This document shows positions 46,401-56,800 of a DNA stretch of 64,000 nucleotides, one piece after another. The position numbers were made by a program, and so were the translations under genes. Source of the stretch: Halotia branconii CENA392 (GTDB taxonomy: Bacteria; Cyanobacteriota; Cyanobacteriia; Cyanobacteriales; Nostocaceae); contig NZ_CP124543.1 in NCBI RefSeq assembly GCF_029953635.1, positions 5,751,802 through 5,815,801 of the forward strand, given 5' to 3'. Numbering within the stretch: position 1 is the stretch's first letter; every line of letters begins with the position of its first letter. The notes beneath the pieces were generated by a model. It did no database searches. It was not told where the DNA came from and was given only the letters and a program-made list of their open reading frames with translations.

Positions 46401-49400
46401 CTGTTTCAGGTGATGTTCAGCTTCCATAATTCCGCCAAGCCGCATTTAAATTTCCCTGGCTTGGACATCACCTTGCAGGAACCAGCTAGTAACAAATCGG
46501 CAAAATTTGATCTTGATTTCCTAGTTATCCCCAGGTTTGAACAAAGCGTACAGCATGGCGCGAAAACAGGCGCAAAAGGAATTACCCTAGTTTTGGAATA
46601 TAACAGCGACCTGTTCGATGCTGAAACCATTCAAGCGATGCTAGAGCAGTATGAACAGGTACTCATTGAGATGGTAGCTAACCCAGAACAACAAATTGCT
46701 CAAATACCTCTGGTTACTCCATCTCAACAAAAATTGCTAGGAGAATGGAATCAGACTGATAGGGAATATACCGAGAAAAACTGTATCCATAAATTGTTTG
46801 AAGCACAGGTAGAGTTAACACCGGATGCTGTAGCTGTGGAACAAGATGGGCAAAAATTGACTTACCGCGAATTGAGCGATCGCGCTAACAAAATAGCTCA
46901 CTATTTGCAAAGTTTGGGAGTTAAACCAGAAACCCTGGTTGGTATCTGCGTTGAGCGTTCCCTAGAGATGATTGCTGGCTTATTGGGGATTCTCAAAGCT
47001 GGTGGTGCTTATGTTCCTCTCGATCCAGCTTATCCTCAAGAGCGCATCGCGGAGATTCTTGCAGATACTCAACTGCGCTTTTTGCTAACCCAAGATAAAT
47101 TCAGTGATCAATTGCTAGTTTATAGCGGTAAAACCATTTGTTTAGATACGGATTGGCGATTAATTGCGCCACAAAGTACAGCCAATCCAATTAGCGAAGT
47201 TCAACTTGATAACTTGGCTTACATTATCTACACCTCTGGTTCTACAGGTAAACCCAAGGGGGTAACGATTGAACATTGCTCATTGATGAATTTTGTGAAC
47301 ACCGCCATTGAGGAATATGGCATCAAAGCTAGCGATCAGGTACTGCAATTTGCCTCAATCTGCTTTGATACATCCATTGAAGAAATCCTTCCTTGTTTGT
47401 GCGTCGGTGCAACCTTAGTTTTACGCACCGAAGAAATGCTCAACTCTAGTGAGGATTTTTGGCGGTGTTGTCAAAAATGGCAGTTAACTGTTTTGGATTT
47501 ACCTACTGCATATTGGCATCAGTTAGTCGCGGAACTGAACCCCCAAGATTCCCGTATTCCTGCAAATTTAAGAACTGTAATTATTGGTGGTGAAGCCGTT
47601 CAACTAGAAAAAGTCCAGCATTGGCATAGTTGTGTGGCTCATCTTTCCCCAGCACCGCAATTATTCAACACTTACGGGCCGACAGAAGCAACGGTTGTCA
47701 CCACATTAGAACGCTTAACCCCAGCAGCTACCTCTGTGAGTATTGGACGAGCGATTAGTAATGCTCAGGTGTATGTTTTGGATCGATATCTGCAACCAGC
47801 ACCGATAGGCGTTCCCGGAGAATTGCATATTGGGGGAGCAGGATTAGCGAGAGGATATTGGCAACGTCCAGAATTAACCAATGAGAAATTTATTGAGAAG
47901 GCGGAAGGATGTAGATTATATAAGACTGGGGATTTAGTCAGATTCCGTACCGATGGCAAGCTGGAATACCTGGGTAGAGTTGATAATCAGGTGAAGATTC
48001 GCGGCTTCCGTATCGAGTTGGGGGAAATTGAAGCGGTATTGCGACAACATCCACAAGTTTTACAAACAGTTGCGATACCTACGGCACGCCTAGCGGCGAT
48101 CGCACATGAGGAAATCCCCGGACAAACTTGTACTGAGCAAAGCCGAAGTAAGCGGCTGGTGGCTTATGTAGTACCGCAAGCAGTGCCACCAACTATTGAT
48201 GAACTGCGCGATTTTCTCAAGCAGAAACTACCAAATTACATGATTCCGGCGGCGTTTATGCTGCTGGAAAGCATACCGATGACTGCTAACCAAAAGGTAG
48301 ACTATCGTGCGCTACCAATACCCGATTTTTCTCGGAGTACGGAAGATAAATTTATTGCTCCACGCACACTGATAGAAGAGAAACTAGTGGCGATTTGGTC
48401 GGCAGTTTTAAGAGTAGAAAATGTTGGCATTCACGATAACTTTTTTGAATTGGGTGGCGATTCGATTCTCAGCATTCAGTTAATTTCTAAAGCTAATCAG
48501 GCGGGTATTCAAATTGCAGCTAAACAGCTATTTAAATATCAAACCATTGCTGAGTTAGCGACTGTAGCAGGTATGACTCGTCAAATTAACGCTGAACAAG
48601 GGTTAGTTACTGGTTCTGTTGCATTGACACCGATTCAACATTGGTTTTTCGAGCAGAAGTTACCCGAAGCTGATTACTTTAACCAGTCAGCACTGCTAGA
48701 AGTTCCCTCAGATTTGCAACCTGAATTATTGCAGCAAGTAGTACAACAGTTGTTAGCACATCACGATGCTTTGCGCTTGCGGTTTGTAAAAGAAGGGGAA
48801 AACTGGCTACAAATTAACGCTTCTGTTCAGGAATCTGTACCATTGAGCGTCTTTGATTTGTCGCACCTTTCGCCAGCAGAACAGCAAACAGCGATCGCAA
48901 CTACGGATGCTGAACTACAGATTAGTTTGGATTTGGCTACGGGAAAAATTGCACAATTTGCCTTATTCCAATTAGGTAGCGATCGCCCTAATTATTTACT
49001 CTTCATCATCCATCACTTAGCAGTTGATGGGGTTTCCTGGCGGATTTTATTGGAAGACTTAGCGACTGCTTACCAACAAATTATTCGGGGTGAGGTGATT
49101 AAATTACCAGCGAAAACAACTTCTTGGCAATATTGGAGCGATCGCTTAACAGAATATACTCAATCACAAGCTGTCACGCAGTTAGATTACTGGTTAAGTC
49201 AATCTAATATTCCGGTTACAGCTTTACCATTAGACTATGCATTAAGTGACGAAAATAACATCGTATCTGCAACTGCGTCTGTATCCCTGGCTTTAACTGA
49301 AGCACAGACACGCGCTTTATTACAGGATGTACCTTCTGCATACAACACGCAAATTAATGATGTACTTTTGACTGCTTTGGTACAAAGTTTTACACAGTGG

Positions 49401-50009
49401 ACAGGTGAAAGTTCTTTACTAATTGATTTAGAAGGACATGGACGGGAAGACTTATTTGAGGATGTAGATTTGTCGCGGACTGTTGGTTGGTTTACAACAT
49501 TATTCCCTGTTGGGTTACAGCTACAAGAAATTAACCATCCAGGAGAAGCTTTAAAGTCCATTAAAGAACAACTGCGACGCATTCCCAACCGAGGAATTGG
49601 TTATGGTGGATTGCGATATTTAAGCGAAAATCCGACAATTCGTGAACAATTACAGTCGCTACCTTCAGCACAAGTTAGTTTTAATTACCTGGGACAATTT
49701 GACCAAGTTTTGGGTGTAGCTAAACAATTCAAATCAGAGCAAAGCTTACTAAATAGACGTAGTCACTTATTAGGAATTAGTGGCTTTATTCGTGCGGGAA
49801 AACTGCAAATGACTTGGGCTTATAGCGATAAAATTCACAAGCGAGAAACTATTGAAAAGTTAGCGTCAGGATTTATGGCGGCGTTAAAAACTCTCATTAA
49901 TCACTGTCAATCAAAAGATTCTCAAAGCTATACTCCATCAGACTTTTCAGCAGCAAAAATCAATCAAACACAGCTAGATAAATTCCTGGCGAAAATTAAC
50001 AAGAACTAG
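43413..50009 (+). CDS. apnA: Anabaenopeptin-type NRPS, loading and D-Lys modules (A-T-C-A-T-E), ApnA-like
   Basis: A 2198-residue synthetase from the ATG at 43413. Order: A1 (YTSGSTGTPKG near 188), T1 (LGGHSLIATQ near 592), C (HHIAHDG near 785), A2 (YTSGSTGKPKG near 1272), T2 (LGGDSILS near 1681) and E (HHLAVDG near 1867). The T2 motif LGGDS, rather than LGGHS, is typical of carriers ahead of an epimerase. Codes read by eye on GrsA numbering: A1 DAFFLGVTFK (aliphatic, Ile-like); A2 DTEDIGTVVK, with acidic residues fitting a basic side chain such as Lys. The layout equals ApnA, which joins an exocyclic residue through urea to D-Lys. A1 is preceded by a C-A linker remnant (KILVEWNDT). Repeat-derived insertions lie at 44627 and 48126. 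Confidence 0.92.
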   Translation: MVINSNRAVEKNPGLTEQELHKILVEWNDTKVDYHQDLCVHELFASQVEKTPDNIAVVFDGQQITYQELNHRANQVAHYLQSLDVKPEVLVGICVERSLDAIAGLLGILKAGGAYLPLDPTYPQERLSFMVADAQLQVLLTQQKFVTEFSASKVQTICLDTDWELIDRQSQDNPNSYVTAENLAYVIYTSGSTGTPKGVAVPHRAVNRLVCNTNYVQLAASDRIAQASNTSFDASTFEIWGALLHGATLVVVPQNVVLSLQHFAEYIREQGISVLFLTTALFNQFARVVPQAFQSLRYLLFGGEAVDPKSVKAVLRNGAPQHLLHVYGPTENTTFSCWYLVKDVAKGVTNIPIGCPISNTQIYLLDSELQPVPVGTPGEIYLGGDGLAKGYLNRPELTKERFIKLGMGHGAWGIDDSCLSPCSQSLTLYKTGDLARYLPDGNIEFLGRVDHQVKIRGFRIELGEIETLLSQHPDVQQAVVIVREDIPGDKRLVAYIVPHQKLATNTITLKRFLEEKLPSYMVPAALMILDSLPLTVNGKVDRRNLPAPARTRPDLAETFVAPRNPIEEKLAAIWTELLGLDVIGVNDNFFHLGGHSLIATQMLARVREVFAVELFFPQIFTHPTIATLAQLIASEEQQRQRPVIQQIPHEGLLPVAFSQERIYFIQQLAPENSAYQFQATMRFKGRLDVSVLQRSLDEIVRRHEIFRTTYQEVNGRLYQVINPHEPISFAVIDLQPLPESERETAAQKLVDAEVQTHLDMTQLPIIKWVVFKLNDQDYILTHVEHHIAHDGWSFNVFLSELVELYHAFCAGQPSPLPELSLQFADYAHWQREWAKTAAAQAQLRYWQQKLSGIPPLLELPCDRPRPKEQTYNGDHIRMELPVDLCESLRVFSHQEGVTLFMTMLAAFKVLLHRYTGQDDIFVGSAVANRRMQEVEKLIGMIVNNLVLRTDVSGNPTVRELLERVRQVTMEAYANEDVPFDKVVEAIRPVRNLSHNPLFQVMFSFHNSAKPHLNFPGLDITLQEPASNKSAKFDLDFLVIPRFEQSVQHGAKTGAKGITLVLEYNSDLFDAETIQAMLEQYEQVLIEMVANPEQQIAQIPLVTPSQQKLLGEWNQTDREYTEKNCIHKLFEAQVELTPDAVAVEQDGQKLTYRELSDRANKIAHYLQSLGVKPETLVGICVERSLEMIAGLLGILKAGGAYVPLDPAYPQERIAEILADTQLRFLLTQDKFSDQLLVYSGKTICLDTDWRLIAPQSTANPISEVQLDNLAYIIYTSGSTGKPKGVTIEHCSLMNFVNTAIEEYGIKASDQVLQFASICFDTSIEEILPCLCVGATLVLRTEEMLNSSEDFWRCCQKWQLTVLDLPTAYWHQLVAELNPQDSRIPANLRTVIIGGEAVQLEKVQHWHSCVAHLSPAPQLFNTYGPTEATVVTTLERLTPAATSVSIGRAISNAQVYVLDRYLQPAPIGVPGELHIGGAGLARGYWQRPELTNEKFIEKAEGCRLYKTGDLVRFRTDGKLEYLGRVDNQVKIRGFRIELGEIEAVLRQHPQVLQTVAIPTARLAAIAHEEIPGQTCTEQSRSKRLVAYVVPQAVPPTIDELRDFLKQKLPNYMIPAAFMLLESIPMTANQKVDYRALPIPDFSRSTEDKFIAPRTLIEEKLVAIWSAVLRVENVGIHDNFFELGGDSILSIQLISKANQAGIQIAAKQLFKYQTIAELATVAGMTRQINAEQGLVTGSVALTPIQHWFFEQKLPEADYFNQSALLEVPSDLQPELLQQVVQQLLAHHDALRLRFVKEGENWLQINASVQESVPLSVFDLSHLSPAEQQTAIATTDAELQISLDLATGKIAQFALFQLGSDRPNYLLFIIHHLAVDGVSWRILLEDLATAYQQIIRGEVIKLPAKTTSWQYWSDRLTEYTQSQAVTQLDYWLSQSNIPVTALPLDYALSDENNIVSATASVSLALTEAQTRALLQDVPSAYNTQINDVLLTALVQSFTQWTGESSLLIDLEGHGREDLFEDVDLSRTVGWFTTLFPVGLQLQEINHPGEALKSIKEQLRRIPNRGIGYGGLRYLSENPTIREQLQSLPSAQVSFNYLGQFDQVLGVAKQFKSEQSLLNRRSHLLGISGFIRAGKLQMTWAYSDKIHKRETIEKLASGFMAALKTLINHCQSKDSQSYTPSDFSAAKINQTQLDKFLAKINKN
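44627..44653 (+). repeat. In-frame GGGGCAT heptamer array inside adenylation domain 1
   Basis: GGGCAT followed by three GGGGCAT units. It is translated as GMGHGAWGI and continues into repeat-like sequence to about 44690, giving a 22-residue insertion between the PELTKERF and LYKTGDLARY motifs. The same heptamers occur in gaps at 29440 and 30858. Confidence 0.85.
48126..48150 (+). repeat. Dispersed palindromic repeat inside adenylation domain 2
   Basis: The 25 bp are, on the minus strand, tacttcggctttgctcagta plus caagt. This matches the intergenic copy starting at 29315 with one internal difference. It is read in frame as TCTEQSRS between EEIPGQ and KRLVAYVV, where related domains have no such insert. 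The preceding 48077-48102 (cctacggcacgcctagcggc) also looks repeat-derived. Confidence 0.8.
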
Positions 50010-50018
50010 TCAGAATTT

Positions 50019-50044
50019 ACAGAGACGCGATGAATTGCGTCTGT
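50019..50044 (+). repeat. Hairpin repeat between apnA and apnB
   Basis: ACAGAGACGC (50019-50028) pairs with GCGTCTGT (50037-50044), with a 2-nt bulge. It is a familiar Nostoc-type intergenic palindrome (gagacgcgat...attgcgtct). In the 62-bp apnA-apnB gap it may tune mRNA stability rather than terminate, as no T-run follows. Confidence 0.65.
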
Positions 50045-50071
50045 ACAAAAATTCCCAAGTAAGAGGTAAAA

Positions 50072-53000
50072 ATGCAAAACATCGAAGACTTATATGAACT
50101 TTCACCTATGCAACAGGGGATGTTGTTTCATACCCTTTATGCACCTGAATCGGAAGTTTATTTTGAGCAGTTGCTTTGCATTCTCTGTGGGGATTTGAAT
50201 TTTCCGGCTTTCCAACAAGCTTGGGAACAGGTTGTAGCGCGACATTCTGTGTTACGCAGTTCGTTTTATTGGGAGGAGATAGAAAAGCCTTTACAAATGG
50301 TGAGTAAGCGCGTGGTTCTTCCTTGGGTGAAGCTAGACTGGCAAAATTTCACACCTGATCAACAACAGCAGCAGCTAGAGGAGTGGTTAAAAAGCGATCG
50401 CCAAAAGGGATTCGATCTAGCTCAAGCTCCTCTGATGCGCTTTACAATCATTCAGTTAGGGGAGCAAACCTACCAATTTATTTGGAGTCACCATCATATT
50501 CTTTTTGATGGTTGGTCAATGCAGATTATCCTCAAAGAAGTTCTCGCTTTGTATGAAGCAAATCATCGATGTGAAAATTTACGCCTCCAACCTGTTCGCC
50601 CTTATCGAGAATATATTGAGTGGTTACAGCAACAGGATAGTGAGCAAGCGAAGGACTTTTGGCGAAAAACTCTTCAGGGGTTAGAAAATTCTACTTTATT
50701 GGCAGGTAATCAGGGAAAAGGAATATATAACGAGCAACGTTTTCAATTATCTCAAACGTTAACTGAAAAATTACAATCTATAGCGCGACAGTATCATTTA
50801 ACCTTGAATAATTTGGTACAGGGTGCATGGGCGTTACTAATTTCCCGTTATAGTGGCGAAAGCGATGTAGTTTTTGGTGCAACTGTGTCAGGTCGTCCTG
50901 CTACCCTTGAGCAAGTAGACTCAATGGTGGGACTATTAATTAATACTCTTCCCATCCGTGCAAAAGTTACAGCCAAAACAGAATTATTAGCTTGGCTTAA
51001 GCAGTTACAAACCCAAGCTTTGGAACAAGAACAGTATGTTTATTGTTCCTTAGCAGATATTCAACAAATGAGTGATATTCCTACAGGAATGTCACTATTT
51101 GACAGTATTTTAGTATTTGAAAATTATCCGTTAGATTCTCATAAACAAGAAATCAAGAAAACCTTAAAAATTAGTAATATTAGTTGTTTTGAACGCACAA
51201 ATTATCCTCTAACTGTGGTAATTAATCCTGGTTTAGAATTAGCTGGCAGAATCGTTTATGATACTAGCTGCTTTGATCGGCAGTCAATTACCCGAATGAT
51301 TGGGCATTTCCAAACATTGCTCATAGGAATTACAGCTAATATCCAACAAGATATTTCCCAGCTATCTTTACTCAGCGCAGAGGAAGAAGCGGAATTAATT
51401 TCGCTGGAAAATCATCAATCAAAAGACTCTATTAATTATCAATGTATTAATGTTTTATTTGAATCACAGGTAGAGAAAACCCCTAATAATATAGCAGTTG
51501 TATATAAAGAACAATCTTTAACTTATCAAGAATTAAATCACCGTGCTAATCAATTAGCTCATTATTTAAAATCCTTGGGAGTGAAACCAGAAGTTCGTGT
51601 AGGAATTTGTGTTGAGCGTTCCTTAGAAATGGTGATTGGGATACTCGCTATTCTTAAAGCTGGCGGGGCTTATGTACCACTAGATCCCGCTTATCCGGCT
51701 GAAAGATTAGCTTTTATGCTGGAAGATACACAAACACTTATATTACTCACCCAAACTCATTTACAAAATAGGCTTCCACTCAATAATCAAACTGTAGTAA
51801 ATCTTGATCAAAATTGGGAAGTTATAACTCAATATCAAGAAGATAATTTATCAATTGACGTTACTCCAGAAAATTTAGCTTATATCATTTATACTTCTGG
51901 CTCTACCGGAACACCAAAAGGTACAGAAGTTACCCATCGTAGCATTCTTGGTTTTATGTTTGGGGTTGATTATATTCAACTTGATGCAAACCAGATTTGG
52001 CTACAACATTCATCTATTTCTTGGGATGGACTCACGCTAGAAATGTGGACACCATTGCTGTATGGTGGACGCTGTGTACTTTATCCTGACAAAATTCCGA
52101 CACCAGAAGGTTTAAGCCAAATTATTCAAGAACAAAGAGTTAACATCCTATGGCTAACTTCTGCATTTTTCAATTTAATCATTGATCAAATACCCCAAAG
52201 TTTATTGTGTGTTAAACAACTGCTCATTGGTGGAGAATCTCTATCTATAAATCATGTTCGTCGTGCCTTAGAATTACTACCAGCAACTCAAATAATCAAT
52301 GGTTATGGGCCTTCAGAGTGTACCGTATTTATTTGTTGTTATCCTATTCCTCAAAAACTTTCTGAAAATGCCAATTCCATTCCCATTGGTCAACCCATTG
52401 GCGATAGAATAGCTTACATACTAGATGAAAATTTACATAGAGTTCCAGTTGGTGTTCCTGGCGAACTATATGTGGGTGGTGCGAGTATTGCTAGAGGTTA
52501 TTTAAACCAGCGACAATTAACTCAAGAAAAATTTATTCCTAATCCTTTTATTGCAGGAGATACCCTTTACAAAACCGGAGATTTAGTCTGTCGTCTCAAT
52601 GATGGGAATCTAGAATTTATTGGACGAATTGATACACAAGTAAAAATTCGTGGTTTTCGTATTGAATTAGCAGAGATTGAAAAAAGTTTAATTCAACATC
52701 CTCATATTCAACAGGTGGTAGCGATTGCGCGAGAAGATGAACCAGGAAAGAAATTATTAACAGCCTATGTAGTCGCAAAAGATAACACGCTAACTAGCAG
52801 CAACTTACGCAACTTTCTGAAAAAAAAGCTCCCAGATTACATGATTCCTGCTGCTTTTGTAGTTATCTTTGCTTTACCCCTAACTACTAACGGTAAAGTA
52901 AATTGGCGTGCTTTACCTATTCCCGATATTACGCAAAGAAATCTAGAGGTTGATTTTATTGCTCCTAGCACACCAATTGAAAAAGAACTAGCCACAATTT

Positions 53001-53281
53001 GGACTGAAGTTTTGAAGTTAACACAGGTGGGAGTTCACGATAACTTTTTTGAGTTAGGAGGACATTCTTTACTGGCTACTCAAGCGATTTCTCGATTAAG
53101 AGAGGTTTTTGCTCTAGATTTCTCTTTGCGTTATTTGTTTGAAAATCCAACTATTGCTGAACTGGCTCAAAAAGTGATGGAACAACAAATTGAGCAAGCA
53201 GAAAATGACGATTTAGCGAGAATTTTGGCAGAGGTGGATCAGTTATCAGAAGAGGAGGTGACACAGCAATTACTGTTTTGA
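50072..53281 (+). CDS. apnB: NRPS module C-A-T, ApnB-like
   Basis: A 1069-residue single module. C domain: starts LYELSPMQQGMLFHTLYAP, a form typical of condensation domains that accept a D-residue donor, with catalytic HHILFDG near 141. This fits its place after the epimerase of ApnA. A domain: YTSGSTGTPKG near 607, code read as DGLWLGGVFK, nearest to Val/Ile-type codes. T domain: LGGHSLLATQ near 996. The C-terminus (about 1035-1069) is acidic and may dock with the next enzyme. In anabaenopeptins position 3 is usually Val or Ile. Confidence 0.9.
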   Translation: MQNIEDLYELSPMQQGMLFHTLYAPESEVYFEQLLCILCGDLNFPAFQQAWEQVVARHSVLRSSFYWEEIEKPLQMVSKRVVLPWVKLDWQNFTPDQQQQQLEEWLKSDRQKGFDLAQAPLMRFTIIQLGEQTYQFIWSHHHILFDGWSMQIILKEVLALYEANHRCENLRLQPVRPYREYIEWLQQQDSEQAKDFWRKTLQGLENSTLLAGNQGKGIYNEQRFQLSQTLTEKLQSIARQYHLTLNNLVQGAWALLISRYSGESDVVFGATVSGRPATLEQVDSMVGLLINTLPIRAKVTAKTELLAWLKQLQTQALEQEQYVYCSLADIQQMSDIPTGMSLFDSILVFENYPLDSHKQEIKKTLKISNISCFERTNYPLTVVINPGLELAGRIVYDTSCFDRQSITRMIGHFQTLLIGITANIQQDISQLSLLSAEEEAELISLENHQSKDSINYQCINVLFESQVEKTPNNIAVVYKEQSLTYQELNHRANQLAHYLKSLGVKPEVRVGICVERSLEMVIGILAILKAGGAYVPLDPAYPAERLAFMLEDTQTLILLTQTHLQNRLPLNNQTVVNLDQNWEVITQYQEDNLSIDVTPENLAYIIYTSGSTGTPKGTEVTHRSILGFMFGVDYIQLDANQIWLQHSSISWDGLTLEMWTPLLYGGRCVLYPDKIPTPEGLSQIIQEQRVNILWLTSAFFNLIIDQIPQSLLCVKQLLIGGESLSINHVRRALELLPATQIINGYGPSECTVFICCYPIPQKLSENANSIPIGQPIGDRIAYILDENLHRVPVGVPGELYVGGASIARGYLNQRQLTQEKFIPNPFIAGDTLYKTGDLVCRLNDGNLEFIGRIDTQVKIRGFRIELAEIEKSLIQHPHIQQVVAIAREDEPGKKLLTAYVVAKDNTLTSSNLRNFLKKKLPDYMIPAAFVVIFALPLTTNGKVNWRALPIPDITQRNLEVDFIAPSTPIEKELATIWTEVLKLTQVGVHDNFFELGGHSLLATQAISRLREVFALDFSLRYLFENPTIAELAQKVMEQQIEQAENDDLARILAEVDQLSEEEVTQQLLF

Positions 53282-53336
53282 TAATTCGTCATAGCAATAT
53301 GAAGTAGATGAATGCAAAATTCCCAGGAGTAAAAAT

Positions 53337-53717
53337 ATGTCAACAACCATTACTTTATCTAATCTTACTGACAAAAAGCAATTAATTGTCACCTTCTTTG
53401 CTGCTGTTGATTCTTCTGATTGGAATTTACTCAAAAATTGCTTTGATGAAAATATTATCTATGAACGTCCCGGTTACCAGCCTTTTATTGGGCTTGATAA
53501 ACTCCTAAGATTTTATCAGTATGAGAGAATTATTGCCTCTGGTCAACATTACATTGAATATATTGTGATTGACAATAATTATGGTGCTTGCTGGGGGAGT
53601 TTTATTGGTATACATAAAAATGGCTCTCAACTTAATGAGCGTTTCGTGGATGTTTATTCTTTTAAAAATGGTAAATTCAAAACTCGACGTAGCTATTTTT
53701 TTAGACCAGCAGTATAA
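53337..53717 (+). CDS. NTF2/SnoaL-like protein embedded in the NRPS cluster
   Basis: A 126-residue soluble protein. The helix-rich N-terminal half (KKQLIVTFFAAVDSSDWNLL, CFDENIIYERPG, FIGLDKLLRFYQYER) and beta-rich C-terminal half (YIEYIVIDNNYGACWGSFIG, ERFVDVYSFKNGKFKTRR) match the NTF2-like cone fold shared by SnoaL, ketosteroid isomerases and many binding proteins. It is 55 bp after apnB and about 107 bp before apnC, same strand. It is not part of the published core anabaenopeptin set as I know it. It could be a tailoring enzyme, a cyclisation or epimerisation helper, or a product-binding protein. The reaction cannot be told. Confidence 0.8.
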   Translation: MSTTITLSNLTDKKQLIVTFFAAVDSSDWNLLKNCFDENIIYERPGYQPFIGLDKLLRFYQYERIIASGQHYIEYIVIDNNYGACWGSFIGIHKNGSQLNERFVDVYSFKNGKFKTRRSYFFRPAV

Positions 53718-53824
53718 AATATAAAATATTTTAGTCTTCATGATTAAAGTCTAAAAATATTTTTACTTTGTGTTTCCTATACATTTATTCTTTATTTAAA
53801 AACCGATTTTTTCCAATAGATATT

Positions 53825-56800
53825 ATGAGTGATTTGCTAAAGCGTCTTGAAAACCTGTCTCCAGAAAAGCGAGAATTAGTTCTACAAAAATTAAAGCAGC
53901 AACAGAAATCGCCTCTCCTCAAACCTGTATCGCGGGAACAAGCGCTTCCTCTATCTTTTGCTCAACAAAGACTATGGTTTATTGACCAGTTAGAGGGCGA
54001 AAATTGTGTTTATAATGTCCCTTTTTTCTGGCGAATTGACGGGTTACTGAATGTCAGTGCTTTGGAAAGAGCTATTAGAGAAATTATCCAACGTCATGAG
54101 GTGTTAAGGACTAGTTTCTCTGTTGTTGATGAGTCGCTAATACAGGTGATTCACGCTCATTCCCAACTGCAAATCCAGGTGCTAGACTGGCGAGAAGTTC
54201 CAGAAGCAGAACAGTTAAGTAAGGCGCAGGATTTAGCGATCGCACAATTACAACAGCCTTTTGATTTATCAAATCCGCCTTTGCTGCGAGTTAAGCTGTT
54301 ACAAGTGGGAGAAAAATCCCATCTGTTGCTGTTGGTTATCCATCATATTATTTGTGATGGCTGGTCAATGGATATCTTACGCCGGGAATTGTTCGCTCTT
54401 TACAAGGCTTGCTGTGCTGGAGAATCGTCACCTTTACCCGCATTATCTCTACAATACGCCGATTTCGCTCACTGGCAAAGGCAATGGTTGCAGGGAGAGG
54501 TACTACAAAATCAACTTCATTACTGGCAAAAACAATTAGCCGATGTTCCGCCACTGTTAGAGTTACCGACAGATAAACCACGCCCATCAATGCAAAGTTT
54601 CCAAGGGCGGAGTGAGTTTTTGGAAATTAATGCAGATTTAACGCAGAAGTTGAAGCGTTTGAGTCAGGAGTCTGGAACTACTTTGTTTATGACAATGCTG
54701 GCGGTATTTGCGCTGTTATTGTCGCGCTACAGTAGACAAGAAGATATTGTAGTTGGTTCTGCGATCGCTAACCGCAACCGTCGGGAGATAGAAGCATTAA
54801 TTGGCTTTTTTGTCAATACTTTGGCTTTGCGGATAAACCTCCAAGATAATCCCAGTTTCACAGAATTACTGCAAACAGTCAAGCAAGTCACCCTGGATGC
54901 TTACGATCATCAAGATTTACCTTTTGAGAAGTTGGTTGATGAATTGGGATTAGAGCGATCGCTTGCTCATCATCCTTTATTTCAAGTTGCTTTTGGCTTG
55001 CAAGGTGGAACGCCAGAGAAAATAGAAATTCCTGGCTTAACTCTCACCCGTTTTGAGTGGGAAAATACCATAACGCTGTTTGATTTATCGTTGATTTTCC
55101 GCGAAACGCCTCAAGGGTTAATTGGAGAGTGGGAATATGCGACTGATTTATTTGAGGCTGAAACTATCGAAAGCATGGCGGGACATTTTGAAGTTCTGCT
55201 GAAGCAAGTTATTGATAATCCAAAGCAATCAATTAATACTCTATCTTTGCTGACAGAGGATGAACGTCAGAAATTACAAATCTGGAATCAAACTCAAACA
55301 GCATACCCCCACAATAAAACTTTAGTTGATTTATTTGTAGAACAAGTTCAGAAAAATCCCCATAATCAGGCTGTATTTTTTGAATCTCAAAGTTTAACTT
55401 ATCAAGAACTCAATCAAAAAGCCGATCAATTAGCTGACTATTTAATTCATAATTACCAAATTCACCCAGATACCTTAATTGGTATTTCTGTGGAACGTTC
55501 TTTACAAATGATTATTGGTGTACTCGGTATTTTAAAAGCTGGTGGTGCATACCTACCGATTGACCCCAATTATCCCCCAGAACGGATTCGCTTCATGTTA
55601 GAAGATTCGGGGGTATCAATATTATTAACACAAAGTTTTTTATTAGATAAATTACATTTAAATAATTTAGATAAGCCTTGTCACGTTATTTATTTAGATA
55701 ATGCCTCATCTATAAAAACAAAAGTACAAAGAAATATTATTCCGAAAATTACGCCGGATAATTTAGCGTATGTTATCTACACTTCTGGTTCAACAGGAAG
55801 GCCAAAGGGGGTGATGATTGAGCATCAAGCAATTGTCAATTTAGCTTTAGCTTGGGCTGAAAAATTTCAAGTTAAATCTGAAAGCCGATTGCTGCAATTT
55901 GGTTCTTTTAGTTTTGATTTGTCTATTGGTGAAATTGCGACGGCTTTATCTACAGGTGCTTGTTTATATTTAGGAAATCAAGATACTTTATTACCTAGTC
56001 AAAGCTTAGTTAACTTTTTAATTCAACATAAAATTACTCACAGTTTTTTATCACCTTCAGCTTTATCTGTCTTACCAAAAGCGAGTTTTACTGATTTGCA
56101 ATGTATTACTGTTGGCGGTGAGGCTTGTACTGCTGAATTAGTTAGTCAATGTGGAATAGAACAACATTTATATAATTGCTACGGGCCGACAGAATCGACT
56201 GTGAATGCGGCTATTTATCTTTGTCAACCTAATGGTAAAAAACCACCGATAGGTCAACCAATATCTAATCTTCGTATCTATATTTTAGATGCAAATAATC
56301 AACCTTTGCCCCCAGGTATACCAGGAGAATTATGTATTGCGGGCGTTGGTTTAGCGAGAGGTTATCTCAACCGTCCCGAAATTACTGCTGAGAAATTTAT
56401 TGAAATTGATTTATGCGGTAAAACTGAGCGAATTTATAGAACTGGTGATTTAGCAAAATGGTGTACTGATGGCAATTTAGAATATTTAGGTCGGATTGAC
56501 GAGCAGGTAAAATTACGCGGCTTTAGAATTGAAATAGGTGAAATTACATCCCTATTATTACAACATCCATTAGTTAAAGAAGCTGTAGTCATTTTATATA
56601 ATGCTGATAGCAATCATAGATTAATAGCTTATATTATTGAGGCTGGAAAATCTGTAAATTTAGCAGTTGAAGTTAAGGAATACTTAAAAAATAGTCTGCC
56701 TAATTATATGATTCCTAGCCAAATTATGGTTTTGAATCGGTTTCCCTTAACTGCTAACGGTAAACTAGATAAGAAAGCATTACCAGCACCAACTACAGCT

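Noticed and set aside
49235..49588. 117-codon minus-strand ORF inside apnA
   Set aside because: Antisense shadow of the epimerase domain.
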